From the NCBI GenBank assembly GCA_020055645.1, contig CM034546.1, positions 60,760,001-60,824,000 of the forward strand: DNA of 64,000 bases. The letters run 5' to 3'. The notes under the pieces were generated by a model, which searched no databases, was not told the origin of the DNA, and saw nothing but the letters and a program-made list of their open reading frames with translations. This document shows, in pieces, positions 37,241 to 48,437 of the stretch. The DNA comes from Tomocerus qinae. Lineage: Eukaryota; Arthropoda; Collembola; Entomobryomorpha; Tomoceridae. Positions within the stretch are counted from its first letter, which is position 1, and every line of letters begins with the position of its first letter. Position numbers and translations under genes: made by a program.

Positions 37241-39559
37241 TTAGACATGCATGTATTTTTTACAAAATGTGTATATACATTTTTTGATGCTCTTAAGTGC
37301 CCTGTAAATATTGCGGGTAAAAGTGATAATCACTAGTCCTAAGGGCATTCGATTTTCCCAAATAAATAAAGCAATCCATATTAATGCGATGCTCAGACTG
37401 ATGTGGAATATGGTGGCTATATTGGAGTTGTAAAATGTCACAGGTCGAGGCATAACTCTTCCCCAACAAGTTCTGCATTTGGTGAAATTCCGTGCCTGAA
37501 AATGGTGTAACCATACTTGTAATATTCCTGAGTGACTTAGAGCCGTCAATCTCTTCTTTAGAAATGAAGTTAGCAAGGGGACCTTTTCGTTTTTAATGTA
37601 ATTGATGATCGGTGTGGGCAAAAACGAAGTTTCGTAAGTACCATGATACAATTCTTTTGAAGGTTTGACGCCACCAACGTCTGGATTCCAGTGAGAATCG
37701 TTGAGCAGTCGATGAAGTTCAATGTTAGAAAGAATGAGGGCGGAATTGTTGCATTTGGAAATCCAATTTAGAGGATTGCTGTAATAAAATTCTGGAGGGA
37801 ATCGATAGATTTTTTTGAATTTGTTGTAGATTTTGGCCAGTTTAGGAAATTGGGTTTTATTTCCGTAACCCTTAAGCTCTCTAAGAAATAGACTGGTTGA
37901 TTCTCTAACTTGAAGCGAAGAGTATCTAATAGCTTTCTCGACCATACTTCGGTTTTGATTTGCAAAATAACAGGAGCTAACTGTGTTCTCACATTGCCAG
38001 CATTTCTCTGAATAAAATGATGAATTCTTTGCCCTTTTCTTATTGCAATAGTATTTTATCATCGTCCATTTTTGCTGAAATTCACTCAAATAGAAAGGAT
38101 CAAACTCATTCGTGCCGGCGCGACGCTGAAGAGCCCCGAAAATTCTGAAGTCAGATAAATTCATCAAATGTTCAATGGATTCAATTTGTTTCACCGGCCG
38201 TGGTTCAACCAAATCTGTAATGACAATTCCTTTGTATCCATTTGTCAATACAATAAGCATTAACAGCAGTGGACCGATCACAATTTTGATCCAGAATCTT
38301 TTTTCTGCTGCTGACGACAACGGGTAACTGACCTCCAGTGCATTCGCATAGCAAATCATCAGAAATGGAATGGTAGGTTCGTCTTTCAAAAATGTGACAC
38401 CGTGGACGAAAGAAATTACAATGAATAAAGTAATCACAATAGCCAACCAGACATAGGATTGAAATGGTCGGATATATCCGTAGAACGAGAGACTCTCATC
38501 TTCCAAAACGACACAAGACAGAAAATTGTAAGTTATTTCCGTAGTTGGGATACTAATGACACTGGGCTCTCCATTTATATCAACCGTATTTGAAGGATTA
38601 ATTTGGAAAATAAACTCTGCATGTAACTTTCTCTGCTGTCCTCTGAAGCATTCACTCTCAGGGTCTTGTCCTATAGTGGCGTTTGGAAAAGTTTCTAAAA
38701 TAATGGACGCTAGAGCGTACGAAGGTGTTTTTTCTTCTTTAAAATTGATTTTTCCAAAATAAGTCTTAAGAAGTGGCGGTCCACAATACGGGTTATATCT
38801 GAAAATTTTGTTGGTAGTTCGGTATCTTATGTAATAGTACTTATAAGCGTCATCTATTATCTTCATTGCGACGCTCTTAGCCACATTGCTGTTTTCAAGA
38901 AAATTTCGGATAGCCATTTGACGCAGTTGTTGACCAAAGCAATTGTCTGCAGAACACAAGGGTATCATTTTATATAAATAGCGTGGTTCTACCTCGGGAG
39001 AAATGAAATACACATTCTGGTCATCATTATTGTTCATGGACAACACAAACCACGGTTTGTGTGTGAAACAACGCTGAAGATATTCACTTCCCTTGTCGCT
39101 CGAAATGAAAATGGAATTCGTTTTGCGTTTTCTTAAAGTATCTCTACCGACGAGGAGATAAACTGCTGAATATTCTCCTATGAGGTACCATCGACGACTA
39201 AAGAATTTCGCTTTTTTAGAATATCTAGTAGAGAAAAACGTACTTACGTGATTAATCAGTTTAAAATTTTCCAAATCTTTCGGTTTGAAATCGACTATTA
39301 TATGAACGAAGCAAACAAAACGATTAATCTTTCCTGGTCCGGGTAACTTGGCTTTTTTCCAATCAGATCGTAAATTTGAGAGGGTATATGGAATGTCCAC
39401 GATTTTCAAGGCAGTCCCTACTTTGTAATAAGGCTTCCTTGAGAAAACCAATTCAATGTAACAATCTTTTTCCAAGCGCATCACATGTTTTAACTTCCAA
39501 CCAAAAATCAACTCTGTCCAATGTAATAACACTAAAAAACAAATTTTTGAAATGAACAT
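37241..39559 (-). CDS. Divergent ionotropic receptor-like protein (IR-2), chimeric
   Basis: An intronless frame of 772 aa from ATG 39559. The domain order is as in IR-1, with LTNGYKGIVITDL after the second helix and the last helix near the C-terminus. The first 140 or so residues are identical to IR-1, while the second ligand-binding half is closer to IR-3 (GTNEFDPFYLS). Near-identity to IR-1 starts at about 39155 and stops at 39606, only 47 bp upstream of its ATG, where a fragment of another receptor begins. It therefore appears to have received its 5' end from IR-1 and has no full upstream block of its own. It is presumed to be a channel subunit, if it is expressed. Confidence 0.75.
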   Translation of the reverse strand: MFISKICFLVLLHWTELIFGWKLKHVMRLEKDCYIELVFSRKPYYKVGTALKIVDIPYTLSNLRSDWKKAKLPGPGKINRFVCFVHIIVDFKPKDLENFKLINHVSTFFSTRYSKKAKFFSRRWYLIGEYSAVYLLVGRDTLRKRKTNSIFISSDKGSEYLQRCFTHKPWFVLSMNNNDDQNVYFISPEVEPRYLYKMIPLCSADNCFGQQLRQMAIRNFLENSNVAKSVAMKIIDDAYKYYYIRYRTTNKIFRYNPYCGPPLLKTYFGKINFKEEKTPSYALASIILETFPNATIGQDPESECFRGQQRKLHAEFIFQINPSNTVDINGEPSVISIPTTEITYNFLSCVVLEDESLSFYGYIRPFQSYVWLAIVITLFIVISFVHGVTFLKDEPTIPFLMICYANALEVSYPLSSAAEKRFWIKIVIGPLLLMLIVLTNGYKGIVITDLVEPRPVKQIESIEHLMNLSDFRIFGALQRRAGTNEFDPFYLSEFQQKWTMIKYYCNKKRAKNSSFYSEKCWQCENTVSSCYFANQNRSMVEKAIRYSSLQVRESTSLFLRELKGYGNKTQFPKLAKIYNKFKKIYRFPPEFYYSNPLNWISKCNNSALILSNIELHRLLNDSHWNPDVGGVKPSKELYHGTYETSFLPTPIINYIKNEKVPLLTSFLKKRLTALSHSGILQVWLHHFQARNFTKCRTCWGRVMPRPVTFYNSNIATIFHISLSIALIWIALFIWENRMPLGLVIITFTRNIYRALKSIKKCIYTFCKKYMHV

Positions 39560-39606
39560 GGTGATCTTGTGGTGCAAAAATGTTTTATTATTAATACAGT
39601 AAACTC

Positions 39607-40176
39607 CGGTAAAATAAAATAGACATTTGGGTCATCCTTATTGTTCTTGGACAACAAAAACCACGGTTTGTGCCTGAAACTACGCTGAATCTGATAAGCT
39701 TCACTTCTTGTGTAACTGGAAATGAAACTGGAATTCGTTTTTGGTTTTCTTAAATCATCTCCATAGGCGAAAATATAAACTGCTGAATGTTCTCCTATGA
39801 GGTACCATCGACGACTAAAGAATTTCAACCTATAACCTGTAGCTGAGAAAATTGTACTTACGTGACTAATTAGTTTTCCATTTTCAAAATCTTTCGGTTT
39901 GAAATCGACTACTATATGAACGAAGCAAACAAAACGATTAATCATTCCTGGTCCGGTCAACTTGACTTTATTCCAATCAAATTGTAAGTTTGAGAGGACA
40001 TATGGAATATCTACGATTTTCAATGCAGTCCCTACTTTGTAATAAGGATTCTTTCGGAGAATCAATTCAATGTAGCAGTCTTTCTCCATGTCCATCAAAT
40101 CTTTTAACTTCCACCCTAAAATCAACTCCGTCCCTAATGCTAACACAGAAAAACAAATAATTCTTGAAATGTTCAT
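39607..40176 (-). pseudogene. N-terminal fragment of an ionotropic receptor-like gene
   Basis: From ATG 40176 (signal peptide MNISRIICFSVLALGTEL) it codes about 190 residues related to IR-3 (RSFRHKPWFLLSKNN, DDPNVYFILPEF). It then runs at 39606 into the 5' leader of IR-2, giving a 214-codon frame that stops at 39532 after 24 unrelated residues. Membrane helices and most of the ligand-binding region are missing. It is probably the original N-terminal half of IR-2, cut off when IR-1-derived sequence was placed inside. Its frame overlaps the IR-2 start by about 28 bp in a different phase. Confidence 0.8.
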
Positions 40177-40560
40177 GGTGATACTGTGATCTAAAAGTTA
40201 GTATTACACTTAGAATAACCTGATATTATCTATATTATATAATAAAAGAACACCAAAAACGTTTGCTGTTGCTTTTAATACTAACTTTATTAAATAGTAG
40301 TCCTAGCGGTAAACATTATTTTTATAACATACTTTTAACCTTAGCTTAGTTGATACGAATCCTTTCAACATTTATTGGCGGATGCCTGGTCATAAATAAA
40401 TTATAGCAACTTTTACAAACCGTAATAGTATATGGGCATGTAAGCAAACTAGCTCTTTCGTGCCACTCAGTATAATTATTTGAATCATTTAAGTCCATAT
40501 GGATGGCATGAGTATGAGACTTGGGCATTTTTGGCATTATAAATTTATACTTAGATCCAT
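40177..40560 (-). promoter_or_regulatory. Duplicated upstream block before the IR-2 fragment
   Basis: Related to 34895-35240 and 44071-44440. It contains GCTCTTTCGTGC at 40452-40463. An open frame of 73 codons (40567-40346) has a counterpart upstream of IR-3 (44540-44241), sharing WHERA and RIRIN, but the copy upstream of IR-1 is full of stops. It is probably leader or promoter sequence rather than a gene. Confidence 0.4.
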
Positions 40561-41679
40561 TATGCATATAACCATATATAATATACCATACCAGAACACC
40601 AACTGATTAAATATGGCTCAAGAATATTAACACGAAATATCTTATATTTGCTTGGTTGTCCTCTTGTCCTTGGTCCTTGCACGATCTCTAACAATTCAAT
40701 AAGGATTTTGCAATCACGGAATACCAGGACAACGATAAGAATATAGTTCTTTACATATTGGAATATATCCATTTACATACAATACTTTTTACGTTTACCT
40801 ATTGAAAAGACTATTGATATTGCCGTTCCTGATATAGACTTTTGGGAGAAAATTTTAATAGATTTGATGAGACGAAAAGTAGTAGTAATCGCTTAAACGG
40901 CCATGAGCTTATTATGCTCGAGCTTATAGAGCTAAAAACAGTATGGCTAGTATGAATGGTGCTGCTTCTGAAGCAGACAATCAACGTTTAATACTTACTA
41001 GCCGGTCACAGGACCTAGGCCCTGTTATGAATAAAGCTATTGTGTATTCCGGGGGCAATATTGTACAATGAGACGAAGTATTTCAGATGCATGGCTTTTT
41101 CTAATTGAACTTTTCGTGGTTTCTCATTTGGTGGGTCGGCGTCGGAGGTAGAGATTTGACATTGATAGGTGTAGGGACTTTTGTTTTAGAAAACTGTCCA
41201 TATCTCCGGACTGGGAGGAGGTACTTGGCAAGTGTGTTGTCTTGTATCATAATTTCAGCAATTTTAAATTTTCCCGTACATAAAATAATAGAAACCTTAA
41301 GCGAACTGAAAGCTGAAAATATTTGCATACAGAACGCATGAACTGCTTTGTTATGAAATATAAGGACTTTTTGGGATTTACCGCACATTTAGGTAACGTT
41401 TAAGATTAGGTTCTGCTTAGCTGCGTTACTAGAGCGGCAAATTAACACACGATGATATAAACAAACAAACCTAAGGAATTTTTCACTTCGTAACTCGAAC
41501 AATATCATTATACTATAGTGATAAAAGGTAAACTACCAAGTGGCATCGAGAAAAATTACAGCAATAACATCAATGGGTATTTGTGCAACCACTGCCTTAC
41601 TTCAACCCTGTTATCAGTGTATAAATCAAATCAAACTTTAACAATAAATAAACTTAGTTGATTTCAAAAGGCTTCATCA
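40561..41679. other. Intergenic between IR-2 and IR-3
   Basis: Contains a dispersed repeat at about 40990-41070 (reverse match to 19870-19930) and one end of a family C TIR element at about 41576-41608 (GCAACCACTGCCTTACTTC). No gene recognised. Confidence 0.55.
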
Positions 41680-44070
41680 TTATCTGGCACGTCTCTTCTG
41701 TGCAATAATCACTACAGTTCTGGTACGTTTACAAAGCTTACAGTTTGCAATACTATGCACGCATTTTTTACAAAATGTGGATATAAAGTTTTTGATGCGC
41801 TTAAGTACCCTATAAATATTACGCATAAAATTGACAATCACAATTTTTAAGGGCACACGATTTTCCCAAATAAATGAAGCTATCCATATTAATGCGATGC
41901 TCAGACTGATGTGGAATATGGTGGCTATATTGGAGTTGTAAAATGTCACAGGCCGTGGCATAACTCTTCCCCAACAAGTTCTGCATTTGGTGAAATTTCG
42001 TGCCTGAAAATGTTGTAACCATACTTGAAATATTCCCGAGTGACTTAGAGCCGTCAATCTCTCTTTTAGAATTGGAGTGAGCAAGGGGACCTTTTCATTT
42101 ATAATGAAAGTGATGATCGATGTGGGTAAAAACGAAGTTTCGTGTGTCCCATGATACAATTGCTTAGATGGTTTGACACCGCCAACGTTTGGATTCCAGT
42201 GAGAGTCATTGAGCAGTCGATGAAGTTCAATGTTAGAAAGAATGAGGGCGGAATTGTTGCATTTGGAAATCCATTTTAGGGGATTGTTGTAATAAAATCC
42301 TGGAGGAAATCTGTAAATTTTTCTGAATCTCTTGTAGATTCTGGCCAGTTTAGGAAATCGCTTTTTATTTCTGTGGTCCATCAGCTCTCGAAGAAATATA
42401 CTGATTGATTCTCTAACTTCAAACGAAGAGTACCTAATAGCATTTTTGACCATGCTTCGGTTTTGATTTGCAAAATAACAGGAGTGAACTATGTTGTTAC
42501 ATTGCCAGCATTTCTCGGTATAAAATGATGAATTCTTTGCCCCTTTCTTATTGCAATAGTAATTCAACAACATCCATTTTTGATTATATTGACTCAAATA
42601 GAAAGGATCAAACTCATTTGTGCCGGCGCGATTCGTAAGAGGCCCGAAAACTCTAATATCAGATAAATTGACCAAATGTTCAATGGATTCAATTTGTTTC
42701 ATCGGCCGTGGTTCAACCAAATCTGTTATGACAATTCCTTTGTATCCATTTGTCAGTACAATAAGCATTAACAGCAATGGACCGATCACAATTTTGACCC
42801 AGAATCTTTTTTCTGCAGCTGATGACAACGAGTAGCTGACTTCCAATGCATAGGCATAGCAGATCATCAGAAATGGAATGGTAGGTTCGCCGTCTTTCCA
42901 AAATGTGACACCGTGAACGAAAGAAATGACAGAGAATAGAGTAATCACAATGGCCAGCCAAGCGTAGGCTTGAAATGGTCGGATGTAGCCATAGAACGAG
43001 AGACTCTCATCTTCCAAAATGGCACAAGACAGAAAATTGTAGGATATTTCCATCGTTGGGATACTAAATACACTGGGCTCTCCTTTTCTTTCGATCGCAA
43101 TTGAAGGATTAATTTGGAAGTCAAAGTTTGCATATAGTCTTCTCTGTTGTCCTTTAAAGCATTCACTCTCTGGGTCTTATCCTGTAGTAGCGTTTGGAAA
43201 AGTTTCCAAAATAATGGACGCTAGAGAGTACGAAGGTGTTTTTTCTTCTTTAAAATTGATTTTTCCAAAATAAGTATTGCGAAGTGGGGGTCCACAATAC
43301 GCGTTATATCTAAAAATTTTGTTCGTAATTTTGTCTCTATGATTATAATGCTTGTAAGCGTCATCTATAATAACCAGTGCGGCGCTCTTAGCCAGATTGC
43401 TTTTGTCAAGGAAATTTCGGATAGCTATTTGACGTAGGTGTTGACCAAAGCAATTTTTTGCAGAACACAAGGGTACCATTTTATATAAATGGCGTGGTTG
43501 AAATTCTGGTAAAATAAAATAGACATTTGGGTCATCCTTATTGTTCTTGGACAACAAAAACCACGGTTTGTGCCTGAAACTACGCTGATGCTGATAAGCT
43601 TCACTCCTTGTGTAACTGTAAATGAAACTGGAATTCGTTTTCCGTTTTCTTAAATCATCTCCATAGGCGAAAAGATAAACTGCTGAATGTTCTCCTATGA
43701 GGTACCGACGACGTCTAAAGAAGTTCACCGTATCATCTGTGAAAAACGAACTTACGTGTTTAATCAGTTTTTCTTTTTCAAAATCTTTCGGTATGAAATC
43801 GACTATTATATGAACGAAGCAAACAAAACGATTAATCATTCCTGGTCCGGCCAACTTGGCTTTTTTCCTATCAGATCGTAAGTTTGAGAGTACATAAGGA
43901 ATGTCCACGATTTTCAATGAAGTCCCTACTTCGTAATAAGGCTTCCTTGAGAAAACCAATTCGACGTGACAATCTTTTTCCAAGCGCATCACATCTTTTA
44001 ACTTCCAACTAAAAACCAACTCCGTCCAAGGTACTAGCATTACAAAATAAATTATTTTTGAAATGTACAT
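41680..44070 (-). pseudogene. Divergent ionotropic receptor-like protein (IR-3) with one in-frame stop
   Basis: From ATG 44070 the frame would code 796 residues to the stop at 41680, except for a TAA at codon 298 (43179-43177). Both sides are in the same frame, with no other disruption. IR-2 has CAA at this place (GQDPESEC), so a single C to T change explains the stop. The rest is complete: signal peptide, membrane helices, LTNGYKGIVITDL after the second helix, and the last helix near the C-terminus. It is either a young pseudogene or a gene expressed by stop-codon readthrough, as described for the Drosophila sechellia Ir75a gene. The sequence alone cannot decide. Confidence 0.8.
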
Positions 44071-44440
44071 TGTGATCTTGTGATGCAAAAATGTATTATT
44101 ATTACTTAAGGTAAACTGATATCTATATAATTAAAGATCAGCAAAGACAGTTTTGCCGTTGCCTTTATTACTAACTTATTTTAATAGTTGTTGTAATGAT
44201 AAACATTATTTTGTATAACATACTTTTCTGCAACTGAGCCTTAGTTGATACGAATCCTTTTAACATTTATTGACGGCTGGCTTGTCATAAATAATTTATA
44301 GCAACTTCTGCTAACCTTAATAATATAATGGACATTTACATAAGCGAATTTGTTAGCTCTTTCGTGCCACCTTGTATAACTATTTGTATTATTTAAGTCT
44401 AAATGGATGGCAGGAGCATGAGACTTGTAAAAGGAATTTG
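44071..44440 (-). promoter_or_regulatory. Duplicated upstream block of IR-3
   Basis: Third copy of the shared upstream block, with GCTCTTTCGTGC at 44356-44367 and the TCATAAATAATTTATAGCAA element. Confidence 0.45.
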
Positions 44441-45525
44441 AATTAGAGCCCTGGGAGCCCGAATTTCCATTTACGAATATCGAAAGGTTATCAGAAAAAC
44501 ACAAAATTTTTTTCGCAAATGTCTTGACAACTAGATTCATTATGCATTAGCATATACCATGCCATAGCAACAACTGATTAACTGTCCCAAGAATATTAAC
44601 ACGAACTGTCTTATGTGATTGGTACTAAGTCCTTGCCTGATCTATAACAATTTCTGGAACTAGATAAAGCATCTACTTTTATTTGGGCTATCACACAAGA
44701 CTAAGACTGTGACGGAAACATTATACTTCCATATTGAGTTGAGGTACCCCATTATACTTACTAAAACACTTTTTTATGCTAAATTAAATATTGTAATCGT
44801 GAATAATTTTTTCATGCAATATTTCTGGTCATGTAATAACCTAGAGAAAGACCAAATGACTGTCATAATTAGAAATACAAAAGGTGGGCAATCTATGAGC
44901 AGGATAAGTAAATGTCAACTAAAACTATATTTACTCTCTAAAATATTGTTCAAATGTACATCTTTCCCTTTTTTAATTTTTCATAAAAAAGAACTAAAGA
45001 TTCAGTTAAAAGAATAATTTGGAACAATGTAAAACTCTTTTCTGTCAATTTCATATTATTTACATTTAAAATAATATTTGTAATAAGAAATGATGATCTG
45101 AAGTCGATTAACAAATACAACAACATAGGCACAAGACTTATACCTTGAAATTTTCAATCTGATTCACCATGTCTTCTGCTTTTATTAAATTTTTTGGTAA
45201 AATATAATTGGATACTAGACATGTTAGACACCTTCATCCATTATGATACATATAATATTGTACATTTTAAACCACCATGCAGTGCCATTATGTAATAGTT
45301 ACGTTAGTTAGTAGTATTTTATCAATAGTTATCAATCATTGATCGTCTCAATTTCCAACAAAAACTATCATATCGGTTGCGGTTTACATTTATCTAGTGC
45401 ATCAATGCCATTTTTGAAAATCATTAAAAATCGTTGACATTTTTAATATTTAACTTATTCAGCGTATGTGACATCAATACAGCTTAGACCGTTTAAAAAT
45501 TATGTTTGTTGTTAGTTAGGAGACT
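44441..45525. other. Intergenic between IR-3 and IR-4
   Basis: Positions 44935-45020 resemble 36130-36240. No gene recognised. Confidence 0.5.
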
Positions 45526-45533
45526 GACCTAGC

Positions 45534-45702
45534 CAGGGCCGCAGCGAGGGGGGGGGGCACCGGGGCACGTGCCCCCTCCCCCGAAATCGAGAAAAATAAA
45601 GAAATTTTTGTCTAAAATCGCTAAAATTTTCGCGCTTCGCGCGAAAATTACCTAATTTTTTCTCGGTGCCCCTCCCGAAATTTTTTTCTGGCTGCGGCCC
45701 TG
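45534..45702. mobile_element. hAT-type MITE, family B, copy 2
   Basis: A 169-bp element with perfect terminal repeats CAGGGCCGCAGC and GCTGCGGCCCTG, flanked by perfect 8-bp duplications GACCTAGC (45526-45533 and 45703-45710). The interior has GGGCACGTGCCCC and TTTTCGCGCTTCGCGCGAAAA, a core like that of family A. Confidence 0.95.
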
Positions 45703-46012
45703 GACCTAGCGATATTTAAAATCCCGCTAAACAAGGTGACTTTGTTTTCGAAAATAAACGCCAGATCTAGTTAGTGATAAGGGGGTTCCCTTTACTATTT
45801 TCGTCTCAGCGCCACTATAACAGGAAAGTCGAGAACAAGTTGGAGGCAGATTTTGTCTCCCGCCCGGAGCCAAAATTTTGGGCCACAGTCTTTTAACTCA
45901 TTCAACTGATTTACAACGTAAAGCGCAAAGTTCGAATGAGTATAAATATTTTAACTAGTTTGTTGTGATGTAATAAAATCAATTTGCGCAATTAAAGCTT
46001 TAATCATCAATA

Positions 46013-48437
46013 TTATTCAAGAGTGATATTCGAAGGTTTGCACATGAGTTTGGGCTTTTGTAAATAGATGGAGAATGCGAGGCAACATTTATTTTTCATA
46101 CAATTAGAAACTCTAGCTGATTTGAAGAAGATAAATTGTTTATACATTGTCCTGTTTTCCCAAGTAAATACTACTGCAAATATCAGTAAAAAGGACGAAA
46201 AAATAGGAAATATTGTACCTATATTGGAATTTAAAAAAGTTAGAGGTCGTGGAAGAGTTCGGCCCCAGCAAGTTCTGCATCTCGTGTAATTACGTTGCTG
46301 GAAATGATCTATCCATTTTTGGTAAAGTCCCGAGTGAATCACAGAACGTAATTTTTCTCTCAGAAATGTGGTGTACATTGGAATTAGCTTATTTCTAAAA
46401 GACGTATGAATAGACAAAGGCAAAAATGGATTTTCTTCCTTTCCTTGATACAATTGCTTGAGAGGTCGGACTCCTCCTCTATCTGGATTCCAGTGAGAAT
46501 CGTCCAGAGTTCGATGCAAACGAGAACTTCTGATAATAAATACAGAATTGTTGCATTGGGATAACCATTTTGAAGGACTGGTTGTAAGGAATCCATGTGG
46601 GAGTCGAAAAGTTTTGCTTATTGCGTTGACGAAATTTAGCGTAATTAAACTGATGGTTTTCTTCTGCTTTAGAAGGTCTAAAAAATAAAATAACTTAAAA
46701 TGACTATTTTTAAACAATCCAAAATTGTTAAGGAATTCGATAATTTTATCGTCAACCTCGTGGTATACATTTTTCCATGAAAAATTGGCAGTTAAATTGC
46801 GCAATTTATCACAGTCGGGATAATAGTCATGCTTGAGACAAAACTCGATGTAACCCTGGACGGATTCTCTTGCTTTGTCGCTTATATTTGGGATAACGTA
46901 GAAAGGATTGAATTCATTGTTATTTTGCAATTCACCAAGAGCAGTAATATCTGTTACATTAACCAAATGCTCCATCGATTCAATTTGTTTCACTGGACGT
47001 GGCTCCACTAAATCCGTAGTTACAATTCCCTTGTACCCGTTTGTCAGTACAATAAGCATGAGCAGTAATGGACAGATTATCACATTGATCCAAAAGGTTT
47101 TATTGGCTTGCGTTGATAACGGGTAACTTACTTCTAACACATACGCCCAGAAAATTAACGCAAACGGAAAGCTATTATAATTTTTGTAGAATACTGCTCC
47201 ATGGACGAAAACAGATACAATAAAAACAGTAATCAGGAACCCTATCCACGCATAGAGTTGAAATGGTTTAATGTATCCAAAGAAAGAGAGACTCTCATCT
47301 TCTAAAACGACGCAGGAGATAAAATTGATAGAATCCTCCATTGTTGGAATTACTATGTAGTGAGGTCCAAAATGTTGCTGAATCTCTGACTCTTGCTGGA
47401 AATGAAACTCAATGAAATTTTTGGTTATCTCAAGTTTACTTTTATCACTAAGTGCTAATGTAAAATTTGGGAGATTTTGGAAAATAATTGAAGAAATTGG
47501 AATTGAAGGTCCAAACTCTTCATCCAAAAAAGTTTTCGTAAAAGAAGTTTTCTGTAATTGTTGTCCATAGTATTGTTTTTTTCCAATTCCTTCCCAAACT
47601 TCACCGTCAGAAATTTTTAATCGTGCTGAGTTTGCAATTTTACTTTTTGTTATGAAGTTTCTGATTGCTAATTGACGTAACGTTTGGTCAAAGCAATATT
47701 TCCTGAAGCATATAGGAATTATTGTAAATGTAAATTCTTTAAAATCAGCATCTATTGACTGTGGACATATAGAATACACGAAATGATACTCTTTAACGTC
47801 AAAAGACAATATAAACCACGATTTACGATAGAATAGACGATATATGTTTGTATAACTGTAACTACTACTGTCAGTTATTGATGTTTGGTCATCGATAAAG
47901 ATATTGTGACCTGATTTGGTCAACTCTAGAAAGTTCCTCTCAACAATGACGTAAACAGAAGTATATTCTTCATAATTATAAAAATTCAGCCAATATGCTC
48001 CCGTTTTTCGTTCATATTCTGCTAATTTGGCAAAAGTTTCACTGATGTAATTGATAAGTAACATTTCATTACTATTAGTAGCATGGAAATTCACCAAAAT
48101 GCTGACAAACCGCCACACAAACAAAACGGCTCAGAGGTCGAGGAGAAGAAATGTTTTGATCCATTTTGTTTATTCTAGTAATGCATCTTGGTATATAATA
48201 AGAAGTATCTACAACTTGAGATAATGGACAACGAGAAAATTCTTTATGAACTTTCAGTCTTGTAAATGCAAAAGGAATATCTACTTCTTGCAGTGTTTCT
48301 TCCAATACCCGAGTAAAGACATTATCTTGGAATAGAAGACTGATGTAGCAATTTTTTTCAATTCCCAAAAGATTCTTCAATGTCCACCCCAAGCGCAATT
48401 TAGTCACTAAAAGTAGAACCATCAAATTTTTAAACAT
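46013..48437 (-). pseudogene. Divergent ionotropic receptor-like protein (IR-4), one frameshift
   Basis: From ATG 48437 (MFKNLMVLLLVTKLRLGW, signal peptide) the frame runs through SRFVC and is then off by one base. The second frame starts within the same short stretch (about 48100-48125) and continues to a stop at 46013. It includes GYIKPFQLYAWIGF, LTNGYKGIVTTDL, PRPVKQIESMEHL and the last helix. The 2425-nt span is one base too long for one frame. If repaired it would be about 807 aa. It is clearly the most diverged member of the cluster and lacks the shared upstream block. A sequence error is possible. Confidence 0.75.
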
